Shown: positions 1-6,567 of the stretch, one piece after another
Layout of the letters: every line of letters begins with the position of its first letter
How positions within the stretch are numbered: the first letter of the stretch is position 1
Source of the DNA: CAUJGQ01 sp042408665
Lineage (GTDB): Bacteria > Chloroflexota > Dehalococcoidia > CAUJGQ01
Direction: 5' to 3'
Assembly (NCBI GenBank): GCA_042408665.1
Contig: JBHOQW010000290.1
Location: forward strand, 1 to 6,898
Length of the DNA stretch: 6,898 bases
Translations under genes and position numbers: made by a program
Notes under the pieces: generated by a model
Seen by the model: only the letters and a program-made list of their open reading frames with translations
Told to the model about the DNA's origin: nothing
Database searches by the model: none

Positions 1-327
1 CCACGATCTGGCCTGGTACTGGTTGCGCGATACGGGCGCGGTGAGGGGCGCCATCCAGCACCAGCTCCCACTCGCCGCCGGTCAGGCGCGAGGCAAGCAG
101 GGTGTGCTCCACCCCGTTGCAACGGTAGGCCGCGCGCGACGCCCGCGACCCCTGGGCGGCCGGCCCCTGGCGGCTGGCCGGCGCGGGCGTGCGCCTGGCC
201 TACCGTTGCAACGGGGTGGAGCACACCCTGCTTGCCTCGCGCCTGACCGGCGGCGAGTGGGAGCTGGTGCTGGATGGCGCCCCTCACCGCGCCCGTATCG
301 CGCAACCAGTACCAGGCCAGATCGTGG
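1..327. repeat. Perfect 131-bp inverted repeat with 65-bp spacer at window edge
   Basis: Bases 1-131 are the exact reverse complement of 197-327: position i pairs with 328-i and I found no mismatch. The spacer is 132-196. Inside it a smaller 9-bp inverted repeat (139-147 against 182-190) is offset by one base, so the turn itself is partly self-complementary. The right arm is coding (BT domain of an acyl-CoA carboxylase alpha subunit). The left arm is the same sequence backwards and breaks that reading frame with a TAG at 126-128. Exact identity over coding sequence, plus an arm that runs to the window edge, is what a foldback chimera at a contig end looks like. A real recent inverted duplication is the alternative. 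Confidence 0.95.
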
Positions 328-698
328 TGCAGGAGGGCACCACCGTGTATGCGGCCGCCGTCGAACCCGACGCAGGCGGCCTGCGCGTACGCCTGCGCGA
401 CGGCTCGGTGCTGCTCCAGCGGCCGGAGCCGCCCTCCATCGCCGCCACCAGCCACGCCGTGATGCCCGGTAGCGGCGGGTCAACGACGCTCACCGCGCCG
501 CTCGCCGGCGTCGTCGTGCGCGTGGCGGTGCAGGAAGGGGACCGGGTGGCCGCGCACCAACCGCTCGTCATCCTGGAAGCGATGAAGATGGAGCACAGCA
601 TCGAGGCGCCCACAGAGGGGCGCGTCCGCCGTGTGCACCGCGCCGCCGGCGACCGCGTGCAGGCCGGCGACGCGCTCATCGAGCTGGAGCCGGCCTGA
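132..698 (+). CDS. Biotin-dependent acyl-CoA carboxylase alpha subunit, C-terminal part (BT + biotinyl domains), 5' truncated
   Basis: This is the C-terminal part of a biotin carboxylase/biotin carrier alpha subunit of the acetyl-, propionyl- or methylcrotonyl-CoA carboxylase type. The full-length family protein is about 600-700 residues. It carries biotin, which is carboxylated by the missing N-terminal domain and passed to a partner carboxyltransferase. A GTG at 189 would open a 169-residue frame, but I do not believe this start. The same frame reads upstream from about 132 and gives DPWAAGPWRLAGAGV (147-191), the typical entry to the BT linker domain of these subunits, and this places the GTG as an internal valine. 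The frame is lost exactly where the inverted repeat begins. Residues about 100-167 (counted from the GTG) form the biotinyl domain, with the biotinylation motif EAMKMEH and target lysine codon at 585-587. The frame ends with TGA at 696-698. Which acyl-CoA is used cannot be told from this fragment. No partner carboxyltransferase gene is visible. Confidence 0.9.
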   Translation, partial: ARDARDPWAAGPWRLAGAGVRLAYRCNGVEHTLLASRLTGGEWELVLDGAPHRARIAQPVPGQIVVQEGTTVYAAAVEPDAGGLRVRLRDGSVLLQRPEPPSIAATSHAVMPGSGGSTTLTAPLAGVVVRVAVQEGDRVAAHQPLVILEAMKMEHSIEAPTEGRVRRVHRAAGDRVQAGDALIELEPA

Positions 699-755
699 CC
701 GCCCGCCGCCGGCCGTTCCCTCGGGGTGCGGGTTCGCACGCGGCACTCGTTGACG

Positions 756-761
756 AGGAGG
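756..761 (+). promoter_or_regulatory. Shine-Dalgarno AGGAGG of the LLM oxidoreductase gene
   Basis: A perfect AGGAGG lies 8 bases before the ATG at 770 and fixes that start. It sits in the 71-bp gap after the carboxylase fragment. TTGACG at 750-755 resembles a -35 box, but it directly abuts the Shine-Dalgarno sequence, so it cannot serve this gene as a normal promoter. Confidence 0.85.
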
Positions 762-769
762 AACCGGGT

Positions 770-1783
770 ATGCGTCTGGGATTGCGCCTGCGGGACGACC
801 GCCTGCCGTTTGCCGAGCTCACCGCGCTGGCGCGGCTGGCCGAGGCCCGCGGGTTTGAGGCGCTGTTCGTGCCGGAGGCGTCCGGCCGGGAGGTGTTCAC
901 ACAGCTGGCCGCCTACGCCTGTCACACGGCGCGCATTCGTCTCAGCCCCGGCATCGCCACGATCTTCACCCGCACGCCCTCCCTGCTGGCGCAGGCCGCT
1001 GCCACCCTCGACCAGCTCTCTGGCGGACGGGCGATGCTCGGGCTGGGCAGCGGCCACGCGCCGACGCTCACCGCCGGTCACGGCGTGCACTTCGAGCGGC
1101 CGCTGGCGCGCATGCGCGAGTACATCACCCTGATCAAGGCCATCCTGCGCGGGGCGGAGACGATGCCGCCGACCCGGCTGGTGCCCGTCACCCGCTTCCG
1201 CCTGGAGACGTCGGCCCGGCCCGACATTCCCATCTATATGGCCGCTCTCGGCCCGAAGATGTGCCAGCTCGCCGGCGAGCTGGCCGACGGCGTGCTGCTC
1301 AACTGGGCCACGCCGGCCTATGCGGCCCAGGCGCTGCACCACGTGCGCCTGGGCGCCGAGCGGGCCGGGCGCGACCCAGACCGCGTGGACGTGGCCTGCT
1401 ACATCCGAGTCGCCGCCGGCGCCGATGCCGACACCCTCCGCCACGCGCTGGCGCGCGAGCTGGCCCGCTACGTCGCCATGCCCTTCTACCGCGCCATGTT
1501 CGACGAGGCCGGCTTTGCCGCCCATACCGCTGCCATCGCCGAAGCGTTCGCGGAGGACCCGGACCGCGCCGCCCGCCTGGTGCCGGACGCCATGCTGGAG
1601 GCGCTGGCCGCGCTCGGCGATGCGGCCGCCGTGCGGCGACGGTTGGAGGAATTCCAGGCCATGGGTGTGCGGCTCCCGGTCCTGGCGCCCGTGCCGGCCG
1701 GCCCCGACATCGCCGGCTCCTGGCGCGCCGCCATCGAGCTGGTGCCGGTAGAGGGCGGTGTGAGCAAGACAACCCGACGTTGA
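770..1783 (+). CDS. LLM class (luciferase-like) flavin/F420-dependent oxidoreductase
   Basis: The 337-residue product belongs to the luciferase-like monooxygenase superfamily, closest in look to the F420-dependent methylenetetrahydromethanopterin reductase (Mer)-like branch. The fold is a single TIM barrel, and the length is normal for the family. Family signatures are visible: the N-terminal strand MRLGLRLRDD, the helix LARLAEARGFEALFVPEA (about 21-37), the block around 60-95 with TRTP, LAQAAATLDQLSGGRAMLGL and GSGH, and the C-terminal block PIYMAALGPKMCQLAGELAD (154-173) followed by GVLLNW. There is no signal peptide, so it should be cytosolic. The start is set by the AGGAGG at 756-761. It runs with the deacylase gene, whose Shine-Dalgarno overlaps its stop. 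Whether it uses F420 or FMN, and on which substrate, cannot be read from the sequence. Assignment to the superfamily is firm; the reaction is unknown. Confidence 0.92.
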   Translation: MRLGLRLRDDRLPFAELTALARLAEARGFEALFVPEASGREVFTQLAAYACHTARIRLSPGIATIFTRTPSLLAQAAATLDQLSGGRAMLGLGSGHAPTLTAGHGVHFERPLARMREYITLIKAILRGAETMPPTRLVPVTRFRLETSARPDIPIYMAALGPKMCQLAGELADGVLLNWATPAYAAQALHHVRLGAERAGRDPDRVDVACYIRVAAGADADTLRHALARELARYVAMPFYRAMFDEAGFAAHTAAIAEAFAEDPDRAARLVPDAMLEALAALGDAAAVRRRLEEFQAMGVRLPVLAPVPAGPDIAGSWRAAIELVPVEGGVSKTTRR

Positions 1784-1787
1784 GGAG
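1782..1787 (+). promoter_or_regulatory. Shine-Dalgarno GAGGAG overlapping the upstream stop codon
   Basis: GAGGAG begins on the second base of the TGA stop (1781-1783) of the LLM gene and lies 8 bases before the ATG at 1796. This decides the start of the deacylase gene and suggests translational coupling between the two genes. Confidence 0.85.
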
Positions 1788-1795
1788 ACGTACCC

Positions 1796-2275
1796 ATGGC
1801 CGGATCGCTGAGCCCACGCGCGCAACAGGTGCAGGAGACGCTGACGGCCCTCGGCTTGTCCGTTCAGGTGGTCGAGCTTCCCCGGTCCACGCGCACCGCC
1901 GTGGAGGCGGCCGCCGCCGTCGGCTGCGAGCTGGGCCAGATCGCCAAATCGCTGGTGTTCAAGGGCACGCGCTCCCAGGAGCCCGTCCTGGTCGTGGCCA
2001 GCGGCGCCAACCGCGTGAACGAGTCGCGACTGGCCGTCCTCGTGGGCGAGCCGATTGAGAAGGCCGACGCCGAGTTCGTGCGCGCCTGTACCGGGTATGT
2101 CATCGGTGGGGTGCCGCCGGTCGGCCATCGCCGCCGCATTACGACGTTTATCGACGAAGACCTGCTGCGCTACCCCGAGATCTGGGCCGCCGCCGGCACG
2201 CCCAACGCCCTCTTCCGGCTCAGCCCGGCGGACTTGGTGCGCATCACCGGGGGGCAGGTGGTGGCCGTCAGGTGA
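1796..2275 (+). CDS. YbaK/EbsC-family aminoacyl-tRNA deacylase (trans-editing protein)
   Basis: The 159-residue product is a single-domain YbaK/EbsC protein, the family of free-standing domains homologous to the editing domain of bacterial prolyl-tRNA synthetase. Members hydrolyse mischarged tRNAs, such as Cys-tRNA(Pro) for YbaK or Ala-tRNA(Pro) for ProX. Visible family features are an N-terminal STRTAVEAAAAVGC segment (31-44), the conserved lysine in IAKSLVFK (K51, by family position the catalytic lysine), VLVVASGANRV (64-74) and the glycine-rich GYVIGGVPPVGH (100-111). The tail contains AAGTPNALF and a final SPADL helix. The length equals that of a complete family member. It is cytosolic. 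The sequence pattern looks more like the broad EbsC-type group than E. coli YbaK itself, so the tRNA substrate is left open. It follows the LLM gene by 12 bp and its 3' end overlaps the convergent rsmE by 8 bp. Confidence 0.92.
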   Translation: MAGSLSPRAQQVQETLTALGLSVQVVELPRSTRTAVEAAAAVGCELGQIAKSLVFKGTRSQEPVLVVASGANRVNESRLAVLVGEPIEKADAEFVRACTGYVIGGVPPVGHRRRITTFIDEDLLRYPEIWAAAGTPNALFRLSPADLVRITGGQVVAVR

Positions 2276-3047
2276 CGTTCGCCGCTCCCACCGCGGCGCG
2301 CCGGACGGCCAGCAGCGCATCCAGCGCGATGGCCAGGGCAGCCACCGCCGCCGTCTCGGCGCGCAAGACGTGCGGGCCGAGCGAGACCGTCAGCGCGCCC
2401 CGCGCCTGCGCGGCGGCGACCTCCGCCGCGCTGAAACCACCCTCTGGTCCGATAAAGATGGCCACCGGACACCGCGCGCTGCCGACGTCGGGCTCCGCAG
2501 CACGCAGCGCCGCACCCAGGGCCGGCGCGGCCTCGCGCTCCCCTTCCCAGGGCAGCAGAAGCAGCCCCCGCGCCTGTGCCAGCGCGGCGCTCCACGGCAG
2601 GGGCGACGCCAGGGCGGGCACGTCGCGGCGGCCGCACTGCTCCGCCGCCTCGACCATAATGCGCCGCCAGCGGGCAGCTTTGCCCGCCCCAAACGCCGCC
2701 GCCCGCACCTGGCAGCGCTCGCTCACCAGCGGCTGCACGCACGCTACGCCCAGCTCCGTGGCCTTCTCCAGCAGCCATTCGAAACGGTGCGGACGGATGA
2801 GCGCCGGGTAGAGATGGATGACCGGGACCGGTGGCTCGGGCGGCAGCTCGGCGATCGGTGCCACTACCACCTCGCGCCCACGGGCGGCGACGATCTCGGC
2901 CTCGATCTCCCGCCCGCTGCCGTCGAACAGGCGCAGTCGCTCGCCCGGGACCATGCGCAGTACATGCGCCACGCGGTGCGCGACCTCGGCCGGAAGCGGG
3001 AAGGGACCATGCGCGGGCAGCGGTGGCGGGAGGTAGAAGCGGTGCAT
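2268..3047 (-). CDS. rsmE: 16S rRNA (uracil1498-N3)-methyltransferase RsmE
   Basis: The product (259 residues from the chosen start) is a SPOUT-class methyltransferase that uses SAM to methylate N3 of U1498 in 16S rRNA on the small subunit. The N-terminal PUA-like domain starts with MHRFYLPPPL and includes HVLRMVPGERLRLFDGSG (28-45). The SPOUT domain shows EKATELGV (94-101), EAAEQCGR (133-140), FIGPEGGFS (198-206) and the knot motif LGPHVLRAETA (223-233), all diagnostic of RsmE. A GTG at 3080 in frame would add 11 residues inside prmA. I prefer the ATG at 3047 because MHRFYLP is the family's usual beginning. It sits 14 bp after the prmA stop and has no clear Shine-Dalgarno, so translation is probably coupled to prmA. 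The stop TGA (2270-2268) lies inside the 3' end of the converging deacylase gene. Confidence 0.95.
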   Translation of the reverse strand: MHRFYLPPPLPAHGPFPLPAEVAHRVAHVLRMVPGERLRLFDGSGREIEAEIVAARGREVVVAPIAELPPEPPVPVIHLYPALIRPHRFEWLLEKATELGVACVQPLVSERCQVRAAAFGAGKAARWRRIMVEAAEQCGRRDVPALASPLPWSAALAQARGLLLLPWEGEREAAPALGAALRAAEPDVGSARCPVAIFIGPEGGFSAAEVAAAQARGALTVSLGPHVLRAETAAVAALAIALDALLAVRRAAVGAANVT

Positions 3048-3061
3048 CGCGGGCGACGGGC

Positions 3062-3976
3062 TCAGGGATGCTCGGAACACGTCCCGGCACGGGCCGCCAC
3101 CGTGCGCCAGTCGCCAATAGCGCGCACGTCGGTGACCGAGCAGCCGGCAGCCGCGAGGGCGGCCAGCACCGCGTCCAGGCGGTCGGCGACGATGCCGGAG
3201 CCGATGAGCGTGCCGCCGGGGCGCAGGGCAGTGGCCAGGGCAGGGGCGAGGGCGGCCACCGCGGCGGCGGTGATGTTGGCCACGGCCAGGTCAAAGGCAT
3301 GGCGCGAAACGAGCGCGGTCGGCAGCGTCCCCTCCACCACCTGCACGCGCTCGGCAACCCCGTTGCGGGCGGCGTTGTCGCGCGCCACGCGCACCGCCTG
3401 CGGGTCCACGTCCAAGGCCAAGCAGCGGGCCGCGCCCAGTTTCACCGCCGCCACCGCCAGGATACCGGAGCCGGTGCCCACATCCAGCACCGCGTCTCCG
3501 GGTCTGATGTGCTCCTCCAGAAGCTCCAGACAGGCGCGCGTCGTGGGATGTTGCCCGGTACCGAACGCCATGCCGGGGTCGAGGTCGATCACCACATCGC
3601 CGGGTTCGGGCGCGAAGGGACGCCAGGAGGGGCGGATCACCAACCGCCGCCCGACGCGCTCCACGTGGAAGTGCTCCTTCCAGGCGTCGGCCCAATCCTG
3701 CTCGTGCACGGTGCGGGTGCGCAGCTCCGGGCGCAGCCCCAGCGCCGCCAGGGCGGCATCGAGCGCGTCCAGGCGCTCGCCCAGGCGGTCGTCCACGGGC
3801 AGGTAGGCCTTGACCACCGACGGACGGCGACGCTCCAGGCGCACGCCCTCATCCGGACCGAGAGGAATGAGCGGGTCCTCGATGGCCACACCGTTCGGCG
3901 CCACTGCGCACATCGCCTCGGCGGCCAGCTCCGCCAGCTCCACCGGCACCACCGCGCTGATCTCACACCAGGTCAT
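3062..3976 (-). CDS. prmA: Ribosomal protein L11 methyltransferase PrmA
   Basis: The product (304 residues) uses SAM to trimethylate amino groups of ribosomal protein L11. An N-terminal substrate-recognition domain (about 1-90) is followed by a linker with WADAWKEHFH (95-104), which is typical of the family. The class I Rossmann methyltransferase domain shows DLDPGMAFGTGQHPTT (131-146), the SAM loop DVGTGSGIL (165-173), the acidic strand ALDVDP (187-192) and VANITA (232-237) in the position of the catalytic loop. These make PrmA, rather than a generic methyltransferase, nearly certain. The frame could extend to 4021, but that extension would run into the inverted repeat at 3992-4076, and MTWCEISAVV is the usual start of the family, so I chose the ATG at 3976. 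No strong Shine-Dalgarno is seen. prmA precedes rsmE in many bacteria; here it lies between rsmE and the M50 peptidase gene. Confidence 0.95.
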   Translation of the reverse strand: MTWCEISAVVPVELAELAAEAMCAVAPNGVAIEDPLIPLGPDEGVRLERRRPSVVKAYLPVDDRLGERLDALDAALAALGLRPELRTRTVHEQDWADAWKEHFHVERVGRRLVIRPSWRPFAPEPGDVVIDLDPGMAFGTGQHPTTRACLELLEEHIRPGDAVLDVGTGSGILAVAAVKLGAARCLALDVDPQAVRVARDNAARNGVAERVQVVEGTLPTALVSRHAFDLAVANITAAAVAALAPALATALRPGGTLIGSGIVADRLDAVLAALAAAGCSVTDVRAIGDWRTVAARAGTCSEHP

Positions 3977-3991
3977 CGCTGTGCATCCGAA

Positions 3992-4076
3992 GGCCCTCAC
4001 CCGGCTCGCTCCGCTCGCCACCCTCTCCCGCGCTCAAGCGGGAGCAGGGCCGCGCGCCGGCGCGGGGGTGAGGGCC
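3992..4076. repeat. Nested inverted repeat of dispersed (REP-like) type between M50 gene and prmA
   Basis: GGCCCTCACCC (3992-4002) is matched exactly by its complement at 4066-4076. Inside lies a hairpin of CTCCCGC (4025-4031) and GCGGGAG (4038-4044) with a 6-base loop, plus a CTCGCTCCGCTCGCC run in the left half. The element fills almost the whole gap, starting 16 bp upstream of prmA and ending 4 bp after the M50 stop. CCTCACCC...CTCTCCC / GGGAG...GGGTGAGGG elements are a common kind of dispersed intergenic repeat in GC-rich genomes. In RNA it would fold as a 3' stem-loop, which may attenuate transcription or protect the upstream message. It has no T-run, so it is not a standard intrinsic terminator. 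That other copies exist is inferred, since only one is in this window. Confidence 0.8.
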
Positions 4077-4080
4077 CGCA

Positions 4081-5265
4081 TCAGTCTTCCAGGGCACGCA
4101 CCGCGTTGCGGAGCTGGATGGCACCGATCAGGGCGGCCCGGGAGAGGATGCCGATCGGCTCGCGGCCGTCCACCACCACGAGTTGGGCGATGTTGTGTTC
4201 GGCCATCATCTCCAGAGCGACCAGGGCGTCCGCGCGCGGCGTGATCGTGATCAGGCGGTCGCGCGGCGTCATGGCGCGGTACACGGAGACGCGATCCCAC
4301 TCCTCATCCGGCACCTTCTGCAAATCGGACAGGGTGATGAGGCCCTGAATATCGCCCTCATCGGTGGGGGCCACGAAAAAGGCGCGCCGGTTCTGCTTGA
4401 GGATGTAGTCGTGGGCGAGCTGGCGCAGGGACACATCCGGCGCCACGCGCGGCACCGTGCGCTCGATCACGGGTGCGATGGACAGGCCCTCAAAGCTGCG
4501 CTGCATCACCAGTTGCTGGTAGCTGGACTCCGCCGCGTTCCACAGGAACCAGCCGATGAACACCAGCCACAGACCGCCAAACCCACCGGCGAACACCATC
4601 ACAATGCCGAGCGCCACGAGCAGCGCCGCGATCCCCTTGCCCACATTGCTCGCCACCCGCGTGGCCTCGATCAGGTTGCGCTTCACGCCCCACACCAGCG
4701 AGCGCAGCACCCGTCCGCCGTCCAGTGGGAAACCCGGCAACAGGTTGAAGATACCCACGGAGATGTTGATCGAGGCCAGGTAGCCGGCCACCGCCCGCAC
4801 CACCTCGGCGCCGGCGGCGCGGGCGAGCAGCCACACCACGAAGGCCACCGCTGCCACCGCGAAGCTGGTGAGCGGACCCACGATCGCGATCCAGAACTCA
4901 TCCTTGGCGCGGCGCGCCTCACCGCCCAGCATGGACACGCCGCCGAAGATGAACAGGGTGATGCTCTGCACCGGCAGGCCGCGTCCCCGCGCCAGCACTG
5001 AGTGCGCCAGCTCGTGCACCAGCACCGAGGCGAAGAACAGCAAGCTTGTAATCGCCCCGATCACCCAGCGCTGCCCCGCGCTCCAGGCCGGGTAGACGTC
5101 CGGCAGGTAGCCAACCGCCAGCGACCAGGTGAGGAGCCAGAAGATGATCAGCCAGCTCCAGTGGATGTAAATATCGAAGCCGGCCACCCGCGCCAGGCGC
5201 AGGGCTCCTGGCATGGCCGTCACCGGTTGCGGCTGAGGACGCGGGTCGCTCGAGTGCACGGCCAT
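4081..5265 (-). CDS. Site-2-protease-like M50 membrane metallopeptidase with two C-terminal CBS domains
   Basis: The 394-residue integral membrane protein is an intramembrane zinc protease of the M50 (SpoIVFB/S2P) type with a regulatory tail. After a short cytosolic N-terminus come hydrophobic segments at about 36-55 and 67-90. The second contains the zinc motif HELAH (84-88, with H84, E85 and H88). Others are at about 126-150, 156-178 and 208-243. The second metal-site motif NLLPGFPLDGGR (174-185) supplies the aspartate ligand D182. Two CBS repeats follow (about 266-325 and 329-388), which in related proteins bind adenine nucleotides and tune activity. All catalytic residues are present. The start is supported by GGAGAT at 5276-5271, 7-8 bp upstream. 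The gene lies 46 bp after dnaJ and before prmA, so it is probably co-transcribed with them. Its substrate is unknown; cleavage of a membrane-bound regulator or clearance of membrane protein remnants would be typical. Confidence 0.93.
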   Translation of the reverse strand: MAVHSSDPRPQPQPVTAMPGALRLARVAGFDIYIHWSWLIIFWLLTWSLAVGYLPDVYPAWSAGQRWVIGAITSLLFFASVLVHELAHSVLARGRGLPVQSITLFIFGGVSMLGGEARRAKDEFWIAIVGPLTSFAVAAVAFVVWLLARAAGAEVVRAVAGYLASINISVGIFNLLPGFPLDGGRVLRSLVWGVKRNLIEATRVASNVGKGIAALLVALGIVMVFAGGFGGLWLVFIGWFLWNAAESSYQQLVMQRSFEGLSIAPVIERTVPRVAPDVSLRQLAHDYILKQNRRAFFVAPTDEGDIQGLITLSDLQKVPDEEWDRVSVYRAMTPRDRLITITPRADALVALEMMAEHNIAQLVVVDGREPIGILSRAALIGAIQLRNAVRALED

Positions 5266-5270
5266 AACTT

Positions 5271-5276
5271 ATCTCC
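5271..5276 (-). promoter_or_regulatory. Shine-Dalgarno GGAGAT of the M50 peptidase gene
   Basis: On the minus strand GGAG (5276-5273) precedes the ATG at 5265 by 7 bases. This favours that start over a possible internal methionine at residue 18 (5214). Confidence 0.65.
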
Positions 5277-5311
5277 GGGGCCCCGTCGCGGGCGAACGGC
5301 CCTTCAGCGGA

Positions 5312-6451
5312 TCACGAGGAGAAGAACTCTTTGAACTTCTCAAAGAACCCCTTCTCGTGCGGCTCGTCCGGTGGGGTCTCGTTATCCCCTTCGGTAAACG
5401 TCTCCGCCAGCTTCTCGAACAGGCGCCGCTGCTCGGCGGTGAGCCTGGTGGGCGTCACCACGCGCACGCGCACGAGCTGGTCCCCGCGGCCGGTGCCGCG
5501 CAGGTGGGGCACGCCGCGCTCGCGCAGGACGAAGACCTTGTCGCTCTGCGTGCCGGGCGGGATCTTGAGGAGCACCTCGCCGTCCACCGTGGGCACGCGC
5601 TTCTCCGTGCCCAGCGCCGCTTCCGCCACGTTGATACGCAGCTCGTAGAGAATGTCGTCCTCGTCCCGCTTGAAGTACGGATGCGGCTGGACGTGGATGA
5701 GGATGTAGAGATTCCCCGGCGGGCCGCCCTGGGCACCGGCGTCGCCCTCACCGGAGAGCCGGATCTGGGAACCGGTGTCCACACCGGCGGGGATGCGCAC
5801 CACCAGCGTGCGCGTGCGTCGCTGGCGACCGGTGCCGCGGCACTCGCGGCACGGCTGGGTGATCACGCGCCCCTCGCCCCGGCACCGCTCGCAGGTAGCG
5901 ACGTTGACGAACTGCCCGAAGATGCTCTGCTGGACGCGCCGGATCTCGCCCATGCCGTTGCAGGTGGGGCACCGCTCCGGGCGGGACCCCGGCTCGGCGC
6001 CGGTGCCGCCGCAGATGGTGCAGGTCTCGTTGCGCGTCACCTCCACCTGCTTCTCGGCGCCGAACACGGCCTCCTCAAAGCTAAGCGTGAGGTTGACCCG
6101 CAGGTCGGCGCCGCGTACCGGCCCCCGGCGGGTGCGCGTCATCGTGCCGCCGAAGAACGCGTCGAAGATATCGCCAAAGCCGCCGAAGTTGAACCCCTCG
6201 AAGCCGGTGGCGCCCATGCCGTTGCCTACGCCGGCATGGCCGAAGCGATCGTAGGCAGCGCGCTTCTCCGGGTCGGAGAGCACCTCGTAGGCCTGGTTGA
6301 TCTCCTTGAAGCGCTCCTCGGCGCCCGGCTCCTTGTTACGGTCCGGGTGGTACTGCATCGCCAGCCGACGGAAGGCCTTTTTGATCTCTTCCTGGCTGGC
6401 GGTGCGGCTGACGCCGAGCACCTCGTAGTAGTCGCGTTGCTGCGTAGCCAT
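5312..6451 (-). CDS. dnaJ: Chaperone DnaJ (Hsp40, class A)
   Basis: The product (379 residues) is the co-chaperone that delivers unfolded clients to DnaK and stimulates its ATPase. It has the complete class A layout. The J domain (7-70) carries HPD at 35-37. A Gly/Phe-rich stretch follows (about 71-101, with GFEGFNFGGFGDIFDAFF). Next is the cysteine-rich zinc domain with four CxxCxGxG motifs at C144, C161, C187 and C201. The two beta-barrel client-binding domains run from about 115 to 335, and a charged tail ends in KFKEFFSS. The frame could extend to 6496, but MATQQRDYYEVLGV is the standard family beginning, so I chose the ATG at 6451. There is no obvious Shine-Dalgarno. No dnaK or grpE is in the window. 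The gene upstream is gyrB, and a CIRCE-like operator lies 117 bp before the start. The M50 gene follows after 46 bp. Confidence 0.97.
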   Translation of the reverse strand: MATQQRDYYEVLGVSRTASQEEIKKAFRRLAMQYHPDRNKEPGAEERFKEINQAYEVLSDPEKRAAYDRFGHAGVGNGMGATGFEGFNFGGFGDIFDAFFGGTMTRTRRGPVRGADLRVNLTLSFEEAVFGAEKQVEVTRNETCTICGGTGAEPGSRPERCPTCNGMGEIRRVQQSIFGQFVNVATCERCRGEGRVITQPCRECRGTGRQRRTRTLVVRIPAGVDTGSQIRLSGEGDAGAQGGPPGNLYILIHVQPHPYFKRDEDDILYELRINVAEAALGTEKRVPTVDGEVLLKIPPGTQSDKVFVLRERGVPHLRGTGRGDQLVRVRVVTPTRLTAEQRRLFEKLAETFTEGDNETPPDEPHEKGFFEKFKEFFSS

Positions 6452-6517
6452 GGGCACCGTCGTGCGACGTCCGGCCCGCGGCACACGCGGGCGCATCGCG
6501 GCGTTTGACGTCTCGTG

Positions 6518-6523
6518 ATTATC
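6518..6523 (-). promoter_or_regulatory. Possible -10 box (GATAAT) ahead of dnaJ
   Basis: On the minus strand GATAAT matches the -10 consensus at five of six bases and stands out in GC-rich surroundings, 66 bp before the dnaJ start and 44 bp downstream of the CIRCE-like site. I see no convincing -35 box 16-18 bp before it; TGGAGC at 6550-6545 is a poor match at poor spacing. This is a weak candidate. Confidence 0.3.
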
Positions 6524-6567
6524 CTACCATCCGCGCCGCCACCCGCTCCATAGCCTCTGCCCGCTCT

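Noticed and set aside
23..472. A 149-residue plus-strand frame starting in the left arm of the inverted repeat
   Set aside because: It runs through both arms of the foldback and out of frame with the carboxylase domain. Its Arg/Ala/Pro-rich composition shows no motif.
284..2320. A 678-residue open frame on the minus strand across the carboxylase fragment, LLM and deacylase genes
   Set aside because: It lies opposite three well-recognised genes, has low-complexity Arg/Gly/Ala-rich sequence with no family motif, and is what the third-position GC bias of such genes produces on the other strand.
2831..4348. A 505-residue open frame on the plus strand opposite rsmE and prmA
   Set aside because: It is a shadow of two clear minus-strand methyltransferase genes. 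It crosses the intergenic inverted repeat and shows no recognisable domain.
5357..6508. A 383-residue open frame on the plus strand opposite dnaJ
   Set aside because: It mirrors dnaJ almost end to end, and its Ala/Leu/Arg-rich translation resembles no family. dnaJ itself is beyond doubt.
6519..6551. A 10-codon minus-strand leader-like frame between the CIRCE-like site and dnaJ, with AGAGG a few bases upstream
   Set aside because: It is too short to separate from chance, has no regulatory residue pattern, and no stem-loop set like an attenuator follows.
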